Source: Aspergillus flavus | Lineage: Eukaryota; Ascomycota; Eurotiomycetes; Eurotiales; Aspergillaceae | NCBI RefSeq assembly: GCF_009017415.1 | Contig: NC_092406.1 | Coordinates: forward strand, 124,001 to 188,000 | Length of the DNA: 64,000 bases | Direction: 5' to 3' | Shown: positions 44,943-56,485 of the stretch, one piece after another | How the letters are laid out: every line of letters begins with the position of its first letter | How positions within the stretch are numbered: the first letter of the stretch is position 1 | Position numbers and translations under genes: made by a program | The notes under the pieces: model-generated | The model's input: the letters and a program-made list of their open reading frames with translations, nothing else | Databases searched by the model: none | Told to the model about the DNA's origin: nothing

Positions 44943-46560
44943 TCACGTTGAGTTCGAGTTGTCAGCGCACGACCAAGCAGCTGACCCACCGGATGCATTG
45001 TAGGTATCAATCACGCTCACAATGCATCCATACGTACCAGCAACCGTAAGGAAGGTTCCAATAACGACCACAAAGACACTCCAGCAGACCATCAACATCC
45101 ACCGGAGTGACCTTTCCTGTTTACCTTTGCTCCAATTGTCATACAGCCACATGCAACCCATGGGCTGGAACGACATGAGAGTTCCTAGTAAGGCACCGAT
45201 AAGCGAGACGAGGCTATTGAAGACAGGGATCGCGCTGGCAATGATATAGGCAATTAGGGTGATGCCAAAGGTACAGCCGAGCCATGTTACCCAGTGGGTC
45301 AGCGTGTTGGCCGTCAGATGCCTAGAACCTCGTAGGATGCGGATGAAGATATATTTTGCCGGGATCTACGAAGCCGTTAGTGCATGCAGCGTACAGGGAT
45401 TCTCTATGCAAAGGGCATTACGTGGGTGACCAGGGTAGTGGTGACTAGTAACCCCGGCAAGGCAAAGCCATAGGATATCTTCTTCATAGTCGGCCCGGCA
45501 GAACCAAGAGCTGGAGAAGCCACATACGACCCGCAGTAATAGTAGACTACGCAGCCGATCGTAGTGTAAACCGCGGTTACTCCCGCCTGACAGATGAGCA
45601 GGGCGCGAGTATAATGACGAGGATCGCGCATCTCCGACACGATATTAAAGAACCCGGGCGTGCCCGAGTATGCAAAGACTAGGGATGAGACCGCCGTGAT
45701 CCCCTCGCTGAAGCTTGGGTTATTGGCAATCTTGAAGTCGGACACCCACACACCATCTTTCGGTGCAGAAGCGGGCCGTTCTTCAATACCAACGGCGATG
45801 GTCACCATCAGGACTGATCAGGTCAGACAAGAACCACGGAATTCGAAGGGAAGAGAATGCTTACTGGCGGTCAGGATGCACACAAGCCCAACCCACGCCA
45901 GCCAAGTGATATGGCCGAGGGTCCGAATGCTGGAAAACATGAATCCGAGGATAGCAGCCACTGCCACAAAGACAGCAGTGCATACCCCATGCGTGGAGAC
46001 AGCGTTCAGACCGATGGAGAGACCGAGCATCCCAGAGCCAGACACAAAAATCCAATCTAACACACTATCAGCGAGTGGCTTCCACTATACGTGGGCGGCT
46101 AGTTATACACAGGCAGAAGGCGGCCCCCAGAAATTCACGGCCAACACGACCAAAGATGAGCGCACCAACGTCGTCGATGCTATAGACGGAACGATGACGA
46201 AGTTTGAAAACACCGATCATGTAATCCGACCAGGTCGTGATCACGGCAATAGCAATGAGGCAGATGATGCCTGGGACAATCCCTAGCGTGTCAAAGGCGG
46301 TTGGAATGGAAAGGACCCCAAGGCCGATCTGGGACTTCATCATGAGCGCCACTGTTCCTATCCATCCTACCTACCAGCGAGTCAGTCTGTGTACGAGATG
46401 ATACCCTCCGCAAGGTGCGTACATTACGATAGTTGGGACCATTCTCCGTGACTTCACCAAACACATCATCGGTCACATAGGTGGGCATATCCCGAACTTC
46501 CCCGGTCTGGGAAGGGACTGGAGCCAGCTCGTTAGGGTCTTCTTTGGTTTTCGACATCAT
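44943..46560 (-). CDS. AAAP-family amino-acid permease (Mtr-like)
   Basis: Five exons (46560-46423, 46370-46109, 46056-45865, 45813-45422, 45365-44943) give 468 aa. The cytosolic N-terminus carries DVFGEVTENGPNYRNVGWIGTVALMMKSQIGLGVLSIPTAFD, the entry to helix 1 of fungal Mtr/neutral amino-acid permeases (Aa_trans). SQIGLGVLSIP is the unwound substrate-binding segment. VFAYSGTPGFFNIVSEMRDPRHYTRALL lies around helices 6-7. About eleven helices are expected. Mtr-type carriers import neutral and aromatic amino acids by proton symport. The gene is divergent from prnD, the position that prnB (an unrelated APC-type proline permease) holds relative to prnD in A. nidulans. A role in proline uptake is therefore plausible but unproven. 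Confidence 0.88.
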
Positions 46561-48418
46561 GGGGAATACGTGCGAACCAGCGCCAAATGGAGGTCAGAGT
46601 CCCAATGCCGAAGTGGGACGCTGGTGCCTTTTTAAACCAGTGTATCATCCTCGTTAGCCTCGTTTAGCGTAGGGATCCGTCGTTCTCATCGCTTCGTTTG
46701 AGCAAGCGGAGCGGGCCTGTGTCTGATAGCGTCGGCCGGGCTAACATGGCACAGCCACCTATAGAAGATGAAGCCTCAATGCTGTGCCTAACATAATAGA
46801 AACCCTTATCGTCATATCGATGTTTCCCCGCAAACTCCATACCCACATTGTGGGCAAGATCGACCATCGGGTACGCAGCCGATGATCAATGTCTCAGATA
46901 ATTCGGCGGTTGACTGGGGCTCGGGAACGCATCCGTGGTCCACCCTTTCATGATAATCGCCAAAAGACTGCGGGGGAAACGTCACAGTGGTGGAGCTCGT
47001 TATCATCAGAGACAGGAAGACCTCGAATGACGTCTCTGAATGCTGAATCCCTCCCATCCGGCCATTCCGTCCTTCTGATCTACACTTCATTGGGCTTTTG
47101 GGGCATATTTTGGGGGCATTGTGTGGTAATGTGGTTATCCTCATATATACAGGAAGTTAGCAATGGGGACTAGCGAGCCATTAAGCTCTTATGGTTTTAA
47201 TCAGCATTCACGCTTCTTTCAACCTCAGTCGGGTAGGCATCCGTAGGCCCAGCAGCGGAAGGTCCGGATTTCTTTACCAGACGCGGTAGCAAAATTATGG
47301 TGGCCAAGAAACTATGGAACTTTTCCTTAACCCAATGGATCAGAAAATATTTGACACTTACACTTCGAGATAATCTTACTATTGGTCCTGGTTAAACGCA
47401 ATCAGGTTTGCTGTTATCATATGAAATACAGCAATTATATGTCCATACATGACGGAAAGCTATGCCGGTGTCAGCTGGTCTACATCGGAAGAATTTAGAT
47501 GATAAGAATTCATGAGAGTCAATACTACGGGGTCCCAATATGGCAGTGAAACCCGTGCTTATCGCGGCCCACTAAAGAGTGTTATAAAGGGTTGATGGTT
47601 GTGGATACCGTTGGAGAAAGGGTAGTGGATGCTGTCGTCGATGCAATGGTAATCGGCCTGAAAGCAGCCCCAAATTCTAGACGCTGCATCTCTCGTTGGA
47701 GAATAGGAACTGTGTATAGAATCATGTTTAAGGCGTATAATCCCTAGTTGCCTGATACTGTTTGAGGGCGTGACTACGTCGAAGGCCTGAATCATCCATG
47801 AAGGTTACACATATATTCTTCCGATAACTAGGAGACTTAATGTCTGTCGTCTGTAGATGTTACATCGATCGGTATCTTTGTAACAGCATTCCGATGAGGG
47901 TTCCCGGGCGTAGTTCCGTCTTCTATCGCATTTCTACTCCACAAAGTGGTACACAGAGAAGGAAAAAAACAAGAGAATGATCACCTGATAGGTTTGGGGG
48001 CTGCATGTCTCGTGTGCAATTGGCTCTATAGATTGCAATTCGATGAGATATGCCAGATTCCAGCTACCAGCAAGCTCGGGGTCTGAGACCGGTAGGAGAG
48101 ACGCATCTACGGGAGAGCTTCCCATCGGACCGGCGAATGCCCAGTCATGTTGCACTCATTTGCGGGCCAGAACCGTGGTTTGGCTTCTTTATCAATGACC
48201 CCGCGGGGTCGCCAGCTTGTCCAGATCTCTACCCCGGGAGGCCAACCGATAGAGTATCATGAGACCATGGTTCTATAGGCTAGTGGATGATAAGCAAGGG
48301 TGCCGTGTATATATATAGATGTAGCTTGACTATCAGAAGGGATACAATCATCACTATAAGATCTTGCTGGATACTCTCTCTGTGGCTTGGTCTGCATATA
48401 CCACGAACATACCAAGCA
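46561..48418. promoter_or_regulatory. Divergent regulatory region between permease and prnD, 1.86 kb
   Basis: No gene is seen here. The long divergent spacer parallels the about 1.7-kb prnD-prnB control region of A. nidulans. It contains several SYGGRG-type (CreA) hexamers: CTGGGG near 46915, GCGGGG near 46970, the paired sites at 48199-48208, and CCCCGG near 48232. I did not attempt to place PrnA- or AreA-type sites. Confidence 0.5.
48197..48210. promoter_or_regulatory. Palindromic double CreA site upstream of prnD
   Basis: GACCCCGCGGGGTC is a perfect 14-bp palindrome. It contains GCGGGG on the plus strand (48203-48208) and the same hexamer on the minus strand (48199-48204). Both fit the CreA consensus SYGGRG. 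It lies 209 bp before the prnD ATG. Paired, opposed CreA sites mediate glucose repression of the A. nidulans prn cluster, so a similar role is inferred here. Confidence 0.5.
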
Positions 48419-49910
48419 ATGGTTCTTATACATTCCAGCAAGGCAGCGCCACTCGCAACCCTAGGAACCTTCACATCACGATGTGGTGTAGGCACCCCGC
48501 TCAATAATGTTAGCAAATGCCGACTAAGAGTGCGCTCCGTGTCGACCTCGATGTTGGCTGAAACCAAGGGTGCCCCCAATGTCACCCTTCCTCCTCTATC
48601 AGCGCTGCCGACCAGCATGTTACTCAGATCCCTGCTGGTGGCTGCTATCACCTCGAAACCATACCTCCTCAAACCGTCTCTTTCGATATTATCTCGACTG
48701 TCTAAATCAGGCAATAGCCTTTTGTTGAACGTCGACCGCAATATCATCCTCCACACCATCCTCAAATGGACCTTTTACAAGCAATTCTGCGCCGGCGAAA
48801 ATGGCAGAGAGACCCAAGCCACTGTGCAGATGTTCAAGGATCTCGGCTTCCGGGGCACACTCCTCACATACGCAAAAGAAACGGTTTTCGATCATTCCAC
48901 CAAGAGTCAACAAGGCCTTGGTGTCACCACGGACCAGGGAAAGGGACAAGATGGCAACGGGAAGAGATATTGTGAGCATATCGAGGCTTGGCGCGAGGGC
49001 ACGGTAAAGACAGTCGACCTGCTCGGTGAAGATGATTATTTGGCCATGAAGTAGGTACCTCATTACAACCTTGTGCTCAACGTATTGCTGACTCTTCAGG
49101 TTAACTGGCGCTGGACCCGCCGTGACGGAAGCTTTCGCTGCCGGCGAACTGCCTCCTGTACAGATGATCGAAGCATTGGAAGAAATCTGCCAAAAGTGCA
49201 AGGATAAAGGCGCTCGTATTCTGATTGATGCAGAATCTCAACATTTCCAGAAAGGAATTGCCCGCGTGACAATTGATCTCATGCGCAAGTACAACCGGGA
49301 TGGATACGCACTCGTTTACAACACCTACCAGGCTTATCTGAAGAGCACCCCGACTACTCTGGCCACTCATCTCGCTGCTGCTGGCGAGGAAGGATTCACT
49401 CTTGGACTCAAGCTGGTACGCGGCGCGTACATGGCCACCGACGATCGATCTTTGATTCACGACACGAAACAGAACACCGACGACGCATATAACTCTATTG
49501 CCCAGGGTGCACTGCGACAGGAGCTGGGAGAGTTCGGAGCCACTAACGGCCGCGCTTTCCCCTCCGTGAACCTCTTCCTCGCGAGCCACAACAAGGAAAG
49601 CGTGATGGCTGCTCACCATCTCCACCAGCAGCGTCTGGCAGCCAAGTTGCCCACCGTACCTGTTGGCTTCGCGCAGCTGCACGGCATGTCAGACGATGTC
49701 AGCTTTAGTCTCCTACAATTGAAGGGACCCGATGGGTCTCCCCAAGTCTACAAATGCTCCACGTGGGGTGGAATGGGGGAGTGTCTGGCATATCTCCTCC
49801 GGCGCGCGATTGAGAATCGTGATGCTGTGTCGAGAACGCAGGATGAATATCGGGCATTGAAGGGGGAGGTCGGCAGAAGATTGAAATCTCTTGTTACGTT
49901 CTCAACATAG
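48419..49910 (+). CDS. prnD: Proline dehydrogenase (proline oxidase), mitochondrial
   Basis: Exons 48419-49050 and 49100-49910 give 480 aa from the ATG at 48419; an in-frame upstream extension lacks an ATG with comparable leader character. The N-terminus is Arg/Ser/Leu-rich with no acidic residues for about 45 positions, as expected for mitochondrial import. The (beta/alpha)8 PRODH domain shows KLTGAG (beta strand 1), RILIDAESQHFQ, YNTYQAYLKSTP, GLKLVRGAYM, ASHNKES, FAQLHGMSDDVSF and the C-terminal signature CSTWGGMGECLAYLLRRAIENRD, which carries the substrate-binding Arg pair. It oxidises L-proline to P5C, passing electrons to FAD and ubiquinone at the inner membrane. Likely proline-induced and glucose-repressed, judging from the upstream CreA palindrome. 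Confidence 0.95.
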
Positions 49911-50308
49911 CCTATTTTCTAGAAATAAATTTTACGATTATCATGACTTAAATTCAGTTCACTTCACTGGCCATACTCCGTATTCCGTATATTGTCGCGT
50001 ATCCTGCCCTGGTCCCACAAACCATGTGAGTTACCTCCACCCTTCTTTCTTGTAGAATTACTTCATAATAAGAGGAGCCATGGATCTGCGTCATGATGGA
50101 GGGGTATTCCATCGTCGAAGATCCGTGGCTCGGGGTCCAAAGCCGTCAGGTTATCTTATCGGTTCGGATGCCTGCCCGACTTGAACTCCACTCGCAACGT
50201 CTCCGTTCTTACGGCACCCCCACTATCCTATACTCTCTTCAAAAAGTCCTTTGTTATAGACAGCAACCAGTGCAGAAGTAATTCTCACTACCATTCAATC
50301 TCATTAAG
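49911..50308. other. Tandem spacer, 398 bp
   Basis: prnD 3' end and promoter of the P5C-reductase-family gene; no additional gene is seen. Confidence 0.6.
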
Positions 50309-51261
50309 ATGGCGAGCTCTACCCTTTGTATTCTTGGCTGCGGTAGGTGACATGTCATCGGTGCAACCACAGCAATCTCACTAAACATTCCCTAGGCAAC
50401 TTGGGCGGCGCTATTCTAAAGAGCTTAATCGATGGCCCCAAAGATAAACACGGTAGTGCCCCGTTCACACGGTTCATCGCATGTGTCAGGAGCCAAGAAT
50501 CCGAGCAGCGCCTGACTACACAATTCTCCCACCAGTCGCAAAGCTTGACGGTTACCCGAGACAACATCAAGGCTGTTCAAGAGTCGGATGTTGTAGTCTT
50601 GGGCGTGGACCCCGCTGTCGTCGAGAAGGTGCTGTCAACTCCCAGCCTTACGGAGGCCTTATCGAACAAGCTCCTCATTAGTGTCGCTGCTGGCTGGACC
50701 CGGCAGAAGCTTGAGACCACCCTGTATGGCAGTCCAACCACAACGAGCAACGCCGAAGGTCGGGCGTGGGTAGTGCGTACGCTGCCTAATATCGCTGCGT
50801 CGGTCTCACAAGGTCTCACGGCCATCGAGATATCAGAGCCAGAAGTTCCCGAACACTACCAGAAGATCACGGATGCGGTCTTTGACAACCTGGGAAAGAC
50901 AGTACACATCCCCCCGACTCTGATGGATGCAACGACCGCGGTGGCTGGATCGACACCCGCATTCTTTGCTGTGATAGTCGACGCAATGATCGATGCTGCC
51001 GTGGCGGTTGGCGTGCCGAGGGACCTGGCACGAACCATGACGGTTCAGGCGATGACCGGAACTGCAGCCCTTCTGCAAAGCGGAATGCATCCGGCCGTTC
51101 TGAGAGATCAGGGCACGTCGCCTGAGGGATGTACTATTGGAGGATTGATGGTCATGGAGGAGGCTGGGGTGCGTGGTCATGTTGGGAGAGCCTTACGAGA
51201 AGCCGTAACCATTGCGCGCCTTATGGACGGTACCCGTCATTTGAACGATACTAGACAGTAG
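50309..51261 (+). CDS. Delta1-pyrroline-5-carboxylate reductase family protein
   Basis: Exons 50309-50342 and 50396-51261 give 299 aa. The Rossmann motif CILGCGNLGGAIL is formed across the first intron. The ProC-type dimerisation domain has TTAVAGSTPAFFAVIVDAMIDAAVAVGVPRDLA and the P5C-reductase signature LRDQGTSPEGCTIGGLMVMEEAGVRG. The reaction is NAD(P)H-dependent reduction of P5C to proline. Finding a biosynthetic-type enzyme between the two catabolic genes is unexpected. In A. nidulans the prn cluster also holds an extra gene, prnX, next to prnD, and this is probably its counterpart. It may work on P5C in another compartment (proline/P5C cycling) or on a related cyclic imine. Confidence 0.88.
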
Positions 51262-51370
51262 GAAATTTATAGAAGTAATGAAACTCGATTATCATTTTTA
51301 ACTCATAACTCATGCATTCTATGTATTTGACTCTCGGGGGTATACCGGCTTTAGCTTCAACGAATACAGA

Positions 51371-52294
51371 TTAATCGCACTGCTCATGGAAGAACTCCCG
51401 CAACCCGATGTTGGTTAGACACCCAAATCCAAAAGCTGGAATAATCCGCACACAGCGAATGACCGTTGCAGACGGCAGATGCTTCCGAATCGTAGCAATT
51501 CTATCCGACCATGTTACCCCAGACTGGCGATTGTATAGGTCAAGGCCGAGGAGATGTAGAGGAGTAGCCACCACTTGAGACAGGACGGGCACAGCTATCT
51601 GTGTGATGATCGTCTTTGTACTGGGCTGAGAGGCAAGACTATCCGGAATAACCGACGAGCACCACGAAGCCAGTGTGAAGGAACCAAAGATTGTTACTCC
51701 ATCCCGGAGAAGGAAGGTCGCAGTGGCTGCTTTGGAGACTATCCTACTGGACACGCGAAGAGCTTCCTTTGCGCTGGATTGAATCTGAGTTCCAAAAAGC
51801 TGCGCAAACCGGATATCCTTCCAGACACCCAGAGGGACATTGACGATGAACGTGGTTGCAAATGTAATCGGGTCAACTCTGGCTGGACAGATCTCTTTGG
51901 TTATGGTTTCTGTTCCATTGGCGACCGCATAAGTCGCGCCATACAAGGTCCATACCAGGCCGAATGGGCGGGAGAAGACAAATGCGCCCGGTCGTTTCAG
52001 AGCAGCAACAGTGTAAGATCGGAGACTTTGGAGAAGAGGTCTGTCGGACGCGGCTCGTTCGACAAGGGCTCTGTAGTATCTTCATCAGCGACCGATCCCA
52101 AGTCGACCACTGTCAATTCCAGCATACCGATCAATGATGGTCACTGTCGGCGCAATCAGTGAGGCCGAAACTGCAGCAGCAGTCAAGTCTCCAGCGAGTC
52201 TCCCCGCAACGGAGCTACCCCAATCGCCCTGAAGGGTCTGTGATGCTGTATAGCTCATTTGGGGAGGTTGCGATACTGTTCTTCCTTCCTGCAT
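51371..52294 (-). CDS. Small multi-pass membrane protein within the proline cluster, unknown function
   Basis: Exons 52294-52128 and 52070-51371 give 288 aa; an alternative start at 52258 would shorten it by 12 residues. Hydrophobic stretches occur at LTAAAVSASLIAPTVTIID, FVFSRPFGLVWTLYGATYAVAN, ITFATTFIVNVPLGVWKDI, FLLRDGVTIFGSFTLASW and ITQIAVPVLSQVVATPLHLLGL. This makes four to six membrane segments with basic loops, more like an organellar inner-membrane protein than a plasma-membrane permease. I recall similar uncharacterised fungal proteins but no function. It is transcribed against prnX-like and away from prnC, from whose start it is separated by 314 bp. That spacing would allow a shared promoter. 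Confidence 0.75.
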
Positions 52295-52608
52295 AGTTGT
52301 TCACTCGGTTGCCCTTGTACATAACATTCCACACCGGATGAGCATCCTCGAGCGAGAGAGAGCGAACCGGCCGAGAGGGGCACTTCATTGCGCTCCATGA
52401 GTAATAGGAACTCTCTATCATCGGTCACACGTATCGATTTGCTCGGCTTCCCTTCCGACGATGCATGATAGCTATCAGTTGTGGCGTGGGGAAACCCCAA
52501 ACTTAGCGTCGGATGCTTTGCCGAAGTCTCCAATTCATAAGATGGAGCTTGCCCGCAGCTTCAATGCGGTTCTGGCTTTCACTCTCACCTTCATCTCCTC
52601 AATCAATC
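52295..52608. promoter_or_regulatory. Divergent promoter between membrane protein and prnC
   Basis: This 314-bp spacer must contain both promoters. No strong motif beyond general composition is assigned. Confidence 0.4.
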
Positions 52609-54466
52609 ATGTCTTCTACTAAGATGCTTTCCATGAGACTGTCCAACAGTGCGCGCTCCTCAGCGCGCAGTTTGCGACCCTTCCCCAGCGCGACTTTACA
52701 GATCCGCACCAAGGCGACCATGCCCTTCGCACTCCCCGCTGCCAGAAATGAACCCAACGTGAGTGCAAAACCACAGAGTTTCAATTCATTCTTGCTCGCG
52801 ACTAATCAATTTGTTGCAGCCTCTCTACACACGAGGCTCCCAGGAGCGCGCCAAGGTGGAAGAAGCCTTGAAGGAGCTCCGGTCCCAACTCCCCGTCCAG
52901 AGTGAAGTCTTCTACAACGGTGTGGCCCAGAAGGTCTCCCAGTCGATAGACCAACCAATGCCTTCGGAACATGCCACTACCTTCACCAACTACCCTCTTG
53001 CTTCCAAGGAGCAGGTCGCTGCTGCCATCGAATCCGCTCTCAAGGCCAAGAAGAGCTGGGAGGAGACCCCCTTCGTCGATCGCGCTGCTATCTTCATGAA
53101 GGCCGCCGAGTTGGCCACGGGCAAATACCGGTATGAGCTGATTGCGGCGACCATGCTGGGTCAGGGAAAGAATGTCTGGCAGGGTGAGATCGACGCCGCG
53201 GCCGAGTTGGCAGACTTCTTCCGTCAGAACTGCAACTTCGCGGCGGAATTGATGGGAAAGCAGCCCCCCCGGAACACTAATGGCATGTGGAGGTATGTAC
53301 TGCCCGGCGCAGCGGAGAGAAAGTCCCTGGCTAACTCCTATAGTCGCATGGAATACCGCCCCCTCGAGGGATTCGTGTACGCGGTCTCGCCCTTCAATTT
53401 CACTGCCTTGGGTGGCAGCTTGGTCTCCGCTCCGGCTTTGATGGGTAACGTCGTCGTGTGGAAGCCCTCGCCATCCAGCATCTACGCGAGCACCCTCGTT
53501 TACAAGATTCTGCTCGAGGCTGGCCTGCCTCCGGATGTTGTGCAGTTTGTGCCGGGTGATGCCGAAGAGGTCACCAGCGTGGCCCTCTCTCACCGCGACT
53601 TTGCTGGCTTGAACTTCATCGGATCGTCCGACGTTTTCCGTAGCATCTACGGCAAGATTGGCGAGGGCATCGCCAACAAGACCTACCGCGAGTTCCCTCG
53701 TGTGGTCGGCGAGACCAGCGGCAAGAACTTCCATCTCATCCACAACACCGCGGATATTCCCAGCGCCGTCAACCACACCATCCGTGGTGCTTTCGAGTAC
53801 CAAGGCCAGAAGTGCTCGGCCACCTCCCGTGTTTACCTCCCCGAGAGCCGCGCCGAGGAGTTCTTGACGGCCCTCAAGTCGGGTGTCAAGAACATCACCA
53901 TCGGCAGCCCCGACAAGGACTTTGAGGCCTTCATGGGCCCTGTTATCCACCGCCAGTCCTTCAACAAGATCAAGTCGATCATCGATGCCAGCAACAAGGA
54001 TCCCTCTCTCACCTTGCTGGCTGGTGGTACCTACGATGACTCCGTTGGCTTCTACGTTCACCCCACAGTCTACCAGGCCCACACCCTCGACCACCGCCTG
54101 TTCGACGAGGAGATCTTCGGGCCTGTTTTGGCCATTTACGTCTACCCTGATGCTGAGTGGAGCTCTATCCTGAAGAAGGCCGACGAGCAGGGTGGCGGCT
54201 TCGCCCTCACCGGTGCGGTCTTTGCCAAGGATCGCCGTGTGATCCGTGAAGCTGAGGATGCTCTCCGCTACTCCGCTGGCAACTTCTACATCAACTGCAA
54301 GACCACAGCCGCTCTGATCGGAGAGCAGTCCTTCGGTGGTGCCCGTGCTAGTGGTACCAACGACAAGGCCGGTAGTTCCGACATGCTGCGCCGCTTCACC
54401 AGCCCCCGAATGATCAAGGAGGAGTTCTTCCCCGTTGAGGGCTACACCTATCCTAGCAACCACTAG
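52609..54466 (+). CDS. prnC: Delta1-pyrroline-5-carboxylate dehydrogenase, mitochondrial
   Basis: Exons 52609-52758, 52820-53292 and 53344-54466 give 581 aa; fungal P5CDHs have about 570. The first about 45 residues (MLSMRLSNSARSSARSLRPFP) form a mitochondrial leader. The ALDH fold shows EYRPLEGFVYAVSPFNFTALGG, GNVVVWKPSPSS, FIGSSDVF (NAD-binding), the general-base region GETSGKNF, the catalytic Cys in YQGQKCSATSR, and EEIFGPVLA. It converts P5C/glutamate semialdehyde to glutamate with NAD+, the second step of proline catabolism. Codon usage is strongly biased to C-ending codons, as in highly expressed genes. The second intron is 51 nt and contains no stop in frame, so an unspliced product with 17 extra residues would also be open. 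Confidence 0.95.
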
Positions 54467-55139
54467 GAACTGCATGACGGCATGAATTTCATTATGAAGG
54501 GAAAGATGTACATATAGTTTAGATTTCAAAATTTCACGTTTTCACGTTTTATTTTATTTTACTTTATTCTATTTTGCATAATTCCCGTATCTCATAGTCG
54601 TAAACTCATAAGATGTCTACTTTTTGTCTACTTTTTACCTATATCACAAGTAATCCATAATCGTGAGTCTGTAGAGGATAACCTCCCACTCGGACTTTCT
54701 CCGTACGTGTGTCTGTGTGTGTTGGTGTATATGTAGCTCTCTTTCTCTTTATTAATTGGCCAATAATACATTTCTAGATGCAGTGTCTGTAACTTTTTTC
54801 CGGATCAGGCACATCACACGATCTCCAGCTGTCTCCCAGTTGCACACCGTATCCTCCAGGACCATAGAACCCATGCAACCCCTCATCGGCATGCATCCCG
54901 AGGATTGAGATTGATATGGGGCGATAAGCTATAAGTGGGGCTCGGTGGAATCCCCCGCATCTCCAGCTCTTATCGAGAGAGTCTAGTTCTATCGCTATCT
55001 GGTTCCTCGACCGGCAACGCTCCCGGGCATTCACCTCCTTCCCGGTCGTTCTGGGTAGCTTGCATGTATATATAAGAACTGGTCAAACTCCCTATACGGT
55101 GGGTAGAGACAGCATCACGAATTCTACGAAGTGGCCATC
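54467..55139. other. Tandem spacer, 673 bp
   Basis: prnC terminator region (with a repeated TTTTA-rich stretch near 54540-54575) and promoter of the flavin oxidase gene. No additional gene is seen. Confidence 0.55.
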
Positions 55140-56485
55140 ATGGTTTCCAAATCCACGCCCATTGCCATTGTCGGAGGCGGTGCCTTCGGCCTCTCGACGG
55201 CCCTCCATCTGGTGCGAGATGGATATAACAATATCTCCGTCTTTGAACAAGATGACCAGATCCCTCCTCGCCCCTCCGCTGCCAATGACCTGAACAAGAT
55301 TGTGCGCGCCGAGTATGAGGATCCATTTTACACCGACTTGACCATGGTTGGTAGCTCCCGTGCCCCATCCACCGTTGACCCTCCTTCTAACCCGAATAGC
55401 AAGCGATCGCCCTCTGGAAAACTCCCCTCTTCGCCCCACACTTCCACCAGACGGGTTTCCTACACTGCGTCTCGGGGAAAGCCCCCGAGAGGGCGGTGGA
55501 CACACTCAAACGCTTCCAAGCCGCCGCCGACGACCACCCTGAGCTTAGAAAACATGTCGTGCCCCTCGCGAAAGATGAAGAGATCCGACAACGGTTCTGG
55601 CAGTATGACGGCCAGTTTCCCGGTTGGAATGGATACCTCAACACTTTCGATGGGTACGCACATTCCGGAAATGCCTTGAAAGCCGTGTACCAGGCGACGC
55701 AGAAGGCAGGCGTCCGGTTCTTCCTGGGAGAGCAGCACGGCGCCGTGGCCGAAGTGACATACAAGAATGGCAGAAGCACAGGCCTCCGAACGAAGAACGG
55801 TCAGTTCCACCCGGCGGAGCTCGTTATCGTGGCGGCGGGAGCGGCAGCCGCCAAACTGGTGCCAGCCATCGGGTCGCAAGTCGTGGCCAAATCGTGGTCG
55901 GTCGCCCACGTTCACCTGACCGAGGAGGAGACGTCTGCGCTACGAGGCATCCCCATCACCTATGCCCGTGACCTGGGGTTCTTCTTCGAGCCCGATCCCG
56001 TGACTCAGCTGCTGAAGTTGTGTCCCATGGGTGGAGGATACGTCAACACCGATCCCGCCACCGGGGTCTCGCATGCCCCATCTGTAGCAGACAGCGCTTT
56101 TGTGCCCCCCGACGATGAAGCCAAGATCCGTCAACTGCTGGCCCATACTCTCCCCACATTGGCCAATCGGCCGCTGGTGCGGAAGTCCCTGTGTTGGTTC
56201 GCCGACACCAGTGACTCCGACTTTATCATTGACTACGTGCCTCACACGTCGAACTCAGTGGTTCTACTCTCCGGTGACTCCGGACATGGTTTCAAGATGT
56301 TCCCTCTGTTCGGTAGCTGGGTGAAGGCGCTCCTCGAGGCCAAAGACCAGCAACAGCCCGTTCCGCGCTGGCGCTGGAAGGAGCCCCAGCAGAGTGGTGA
56401 TGGCAAGTGGGGCGACGCAGTCAGCTGGCGGATTGGGTCGACGAGGGAATTCAAAGATATTCAACCGGGCAAACCGAAGCTTTGA
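55140..56485 (+). CDS. FAD-dependent amine oxidase (L-pipecolate/sarcosine oxidase-like)
   Basis: Exons 55140-55346 and 55400-56485 give 430 aa. The N-terminal Rossmann motif is PIAIVGGGAFGLSTALHLVRDGY, followed by AANDLNKIVRAEYEDPFYTDL, a block typical of fungal pipecolate/sarcosine-oxidase and fructosyl-amine-oxidase relatives. VIVAAGAAAAKLVP and DYVPHTSNSVVLLSGDSGHGFKMFPLFG carry the remaining flavin contacts. Such enzymes oxidise secondary or N-substituted amino acids with O2, releasing H2O2; a C-terminal PTS1 signal is not evident (the end is GKPKL). Lying directly after prnC, it could feed pipecolate, N-methylproline or a similar proline-like compound into the pathway. The precise substrate is inference. 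Confidence 0.82.

Noticed and set aside
52802..54529. A 575-codon open frame on the minus strand, antisense to prnC
   Set aside because: It lies opposite a well-supported, strongly codon-biased P5C dehydrogenase gene. Such bias (C-ending codons) routinely opens antisense frames, and its residues show low complexity and no family resemblance.
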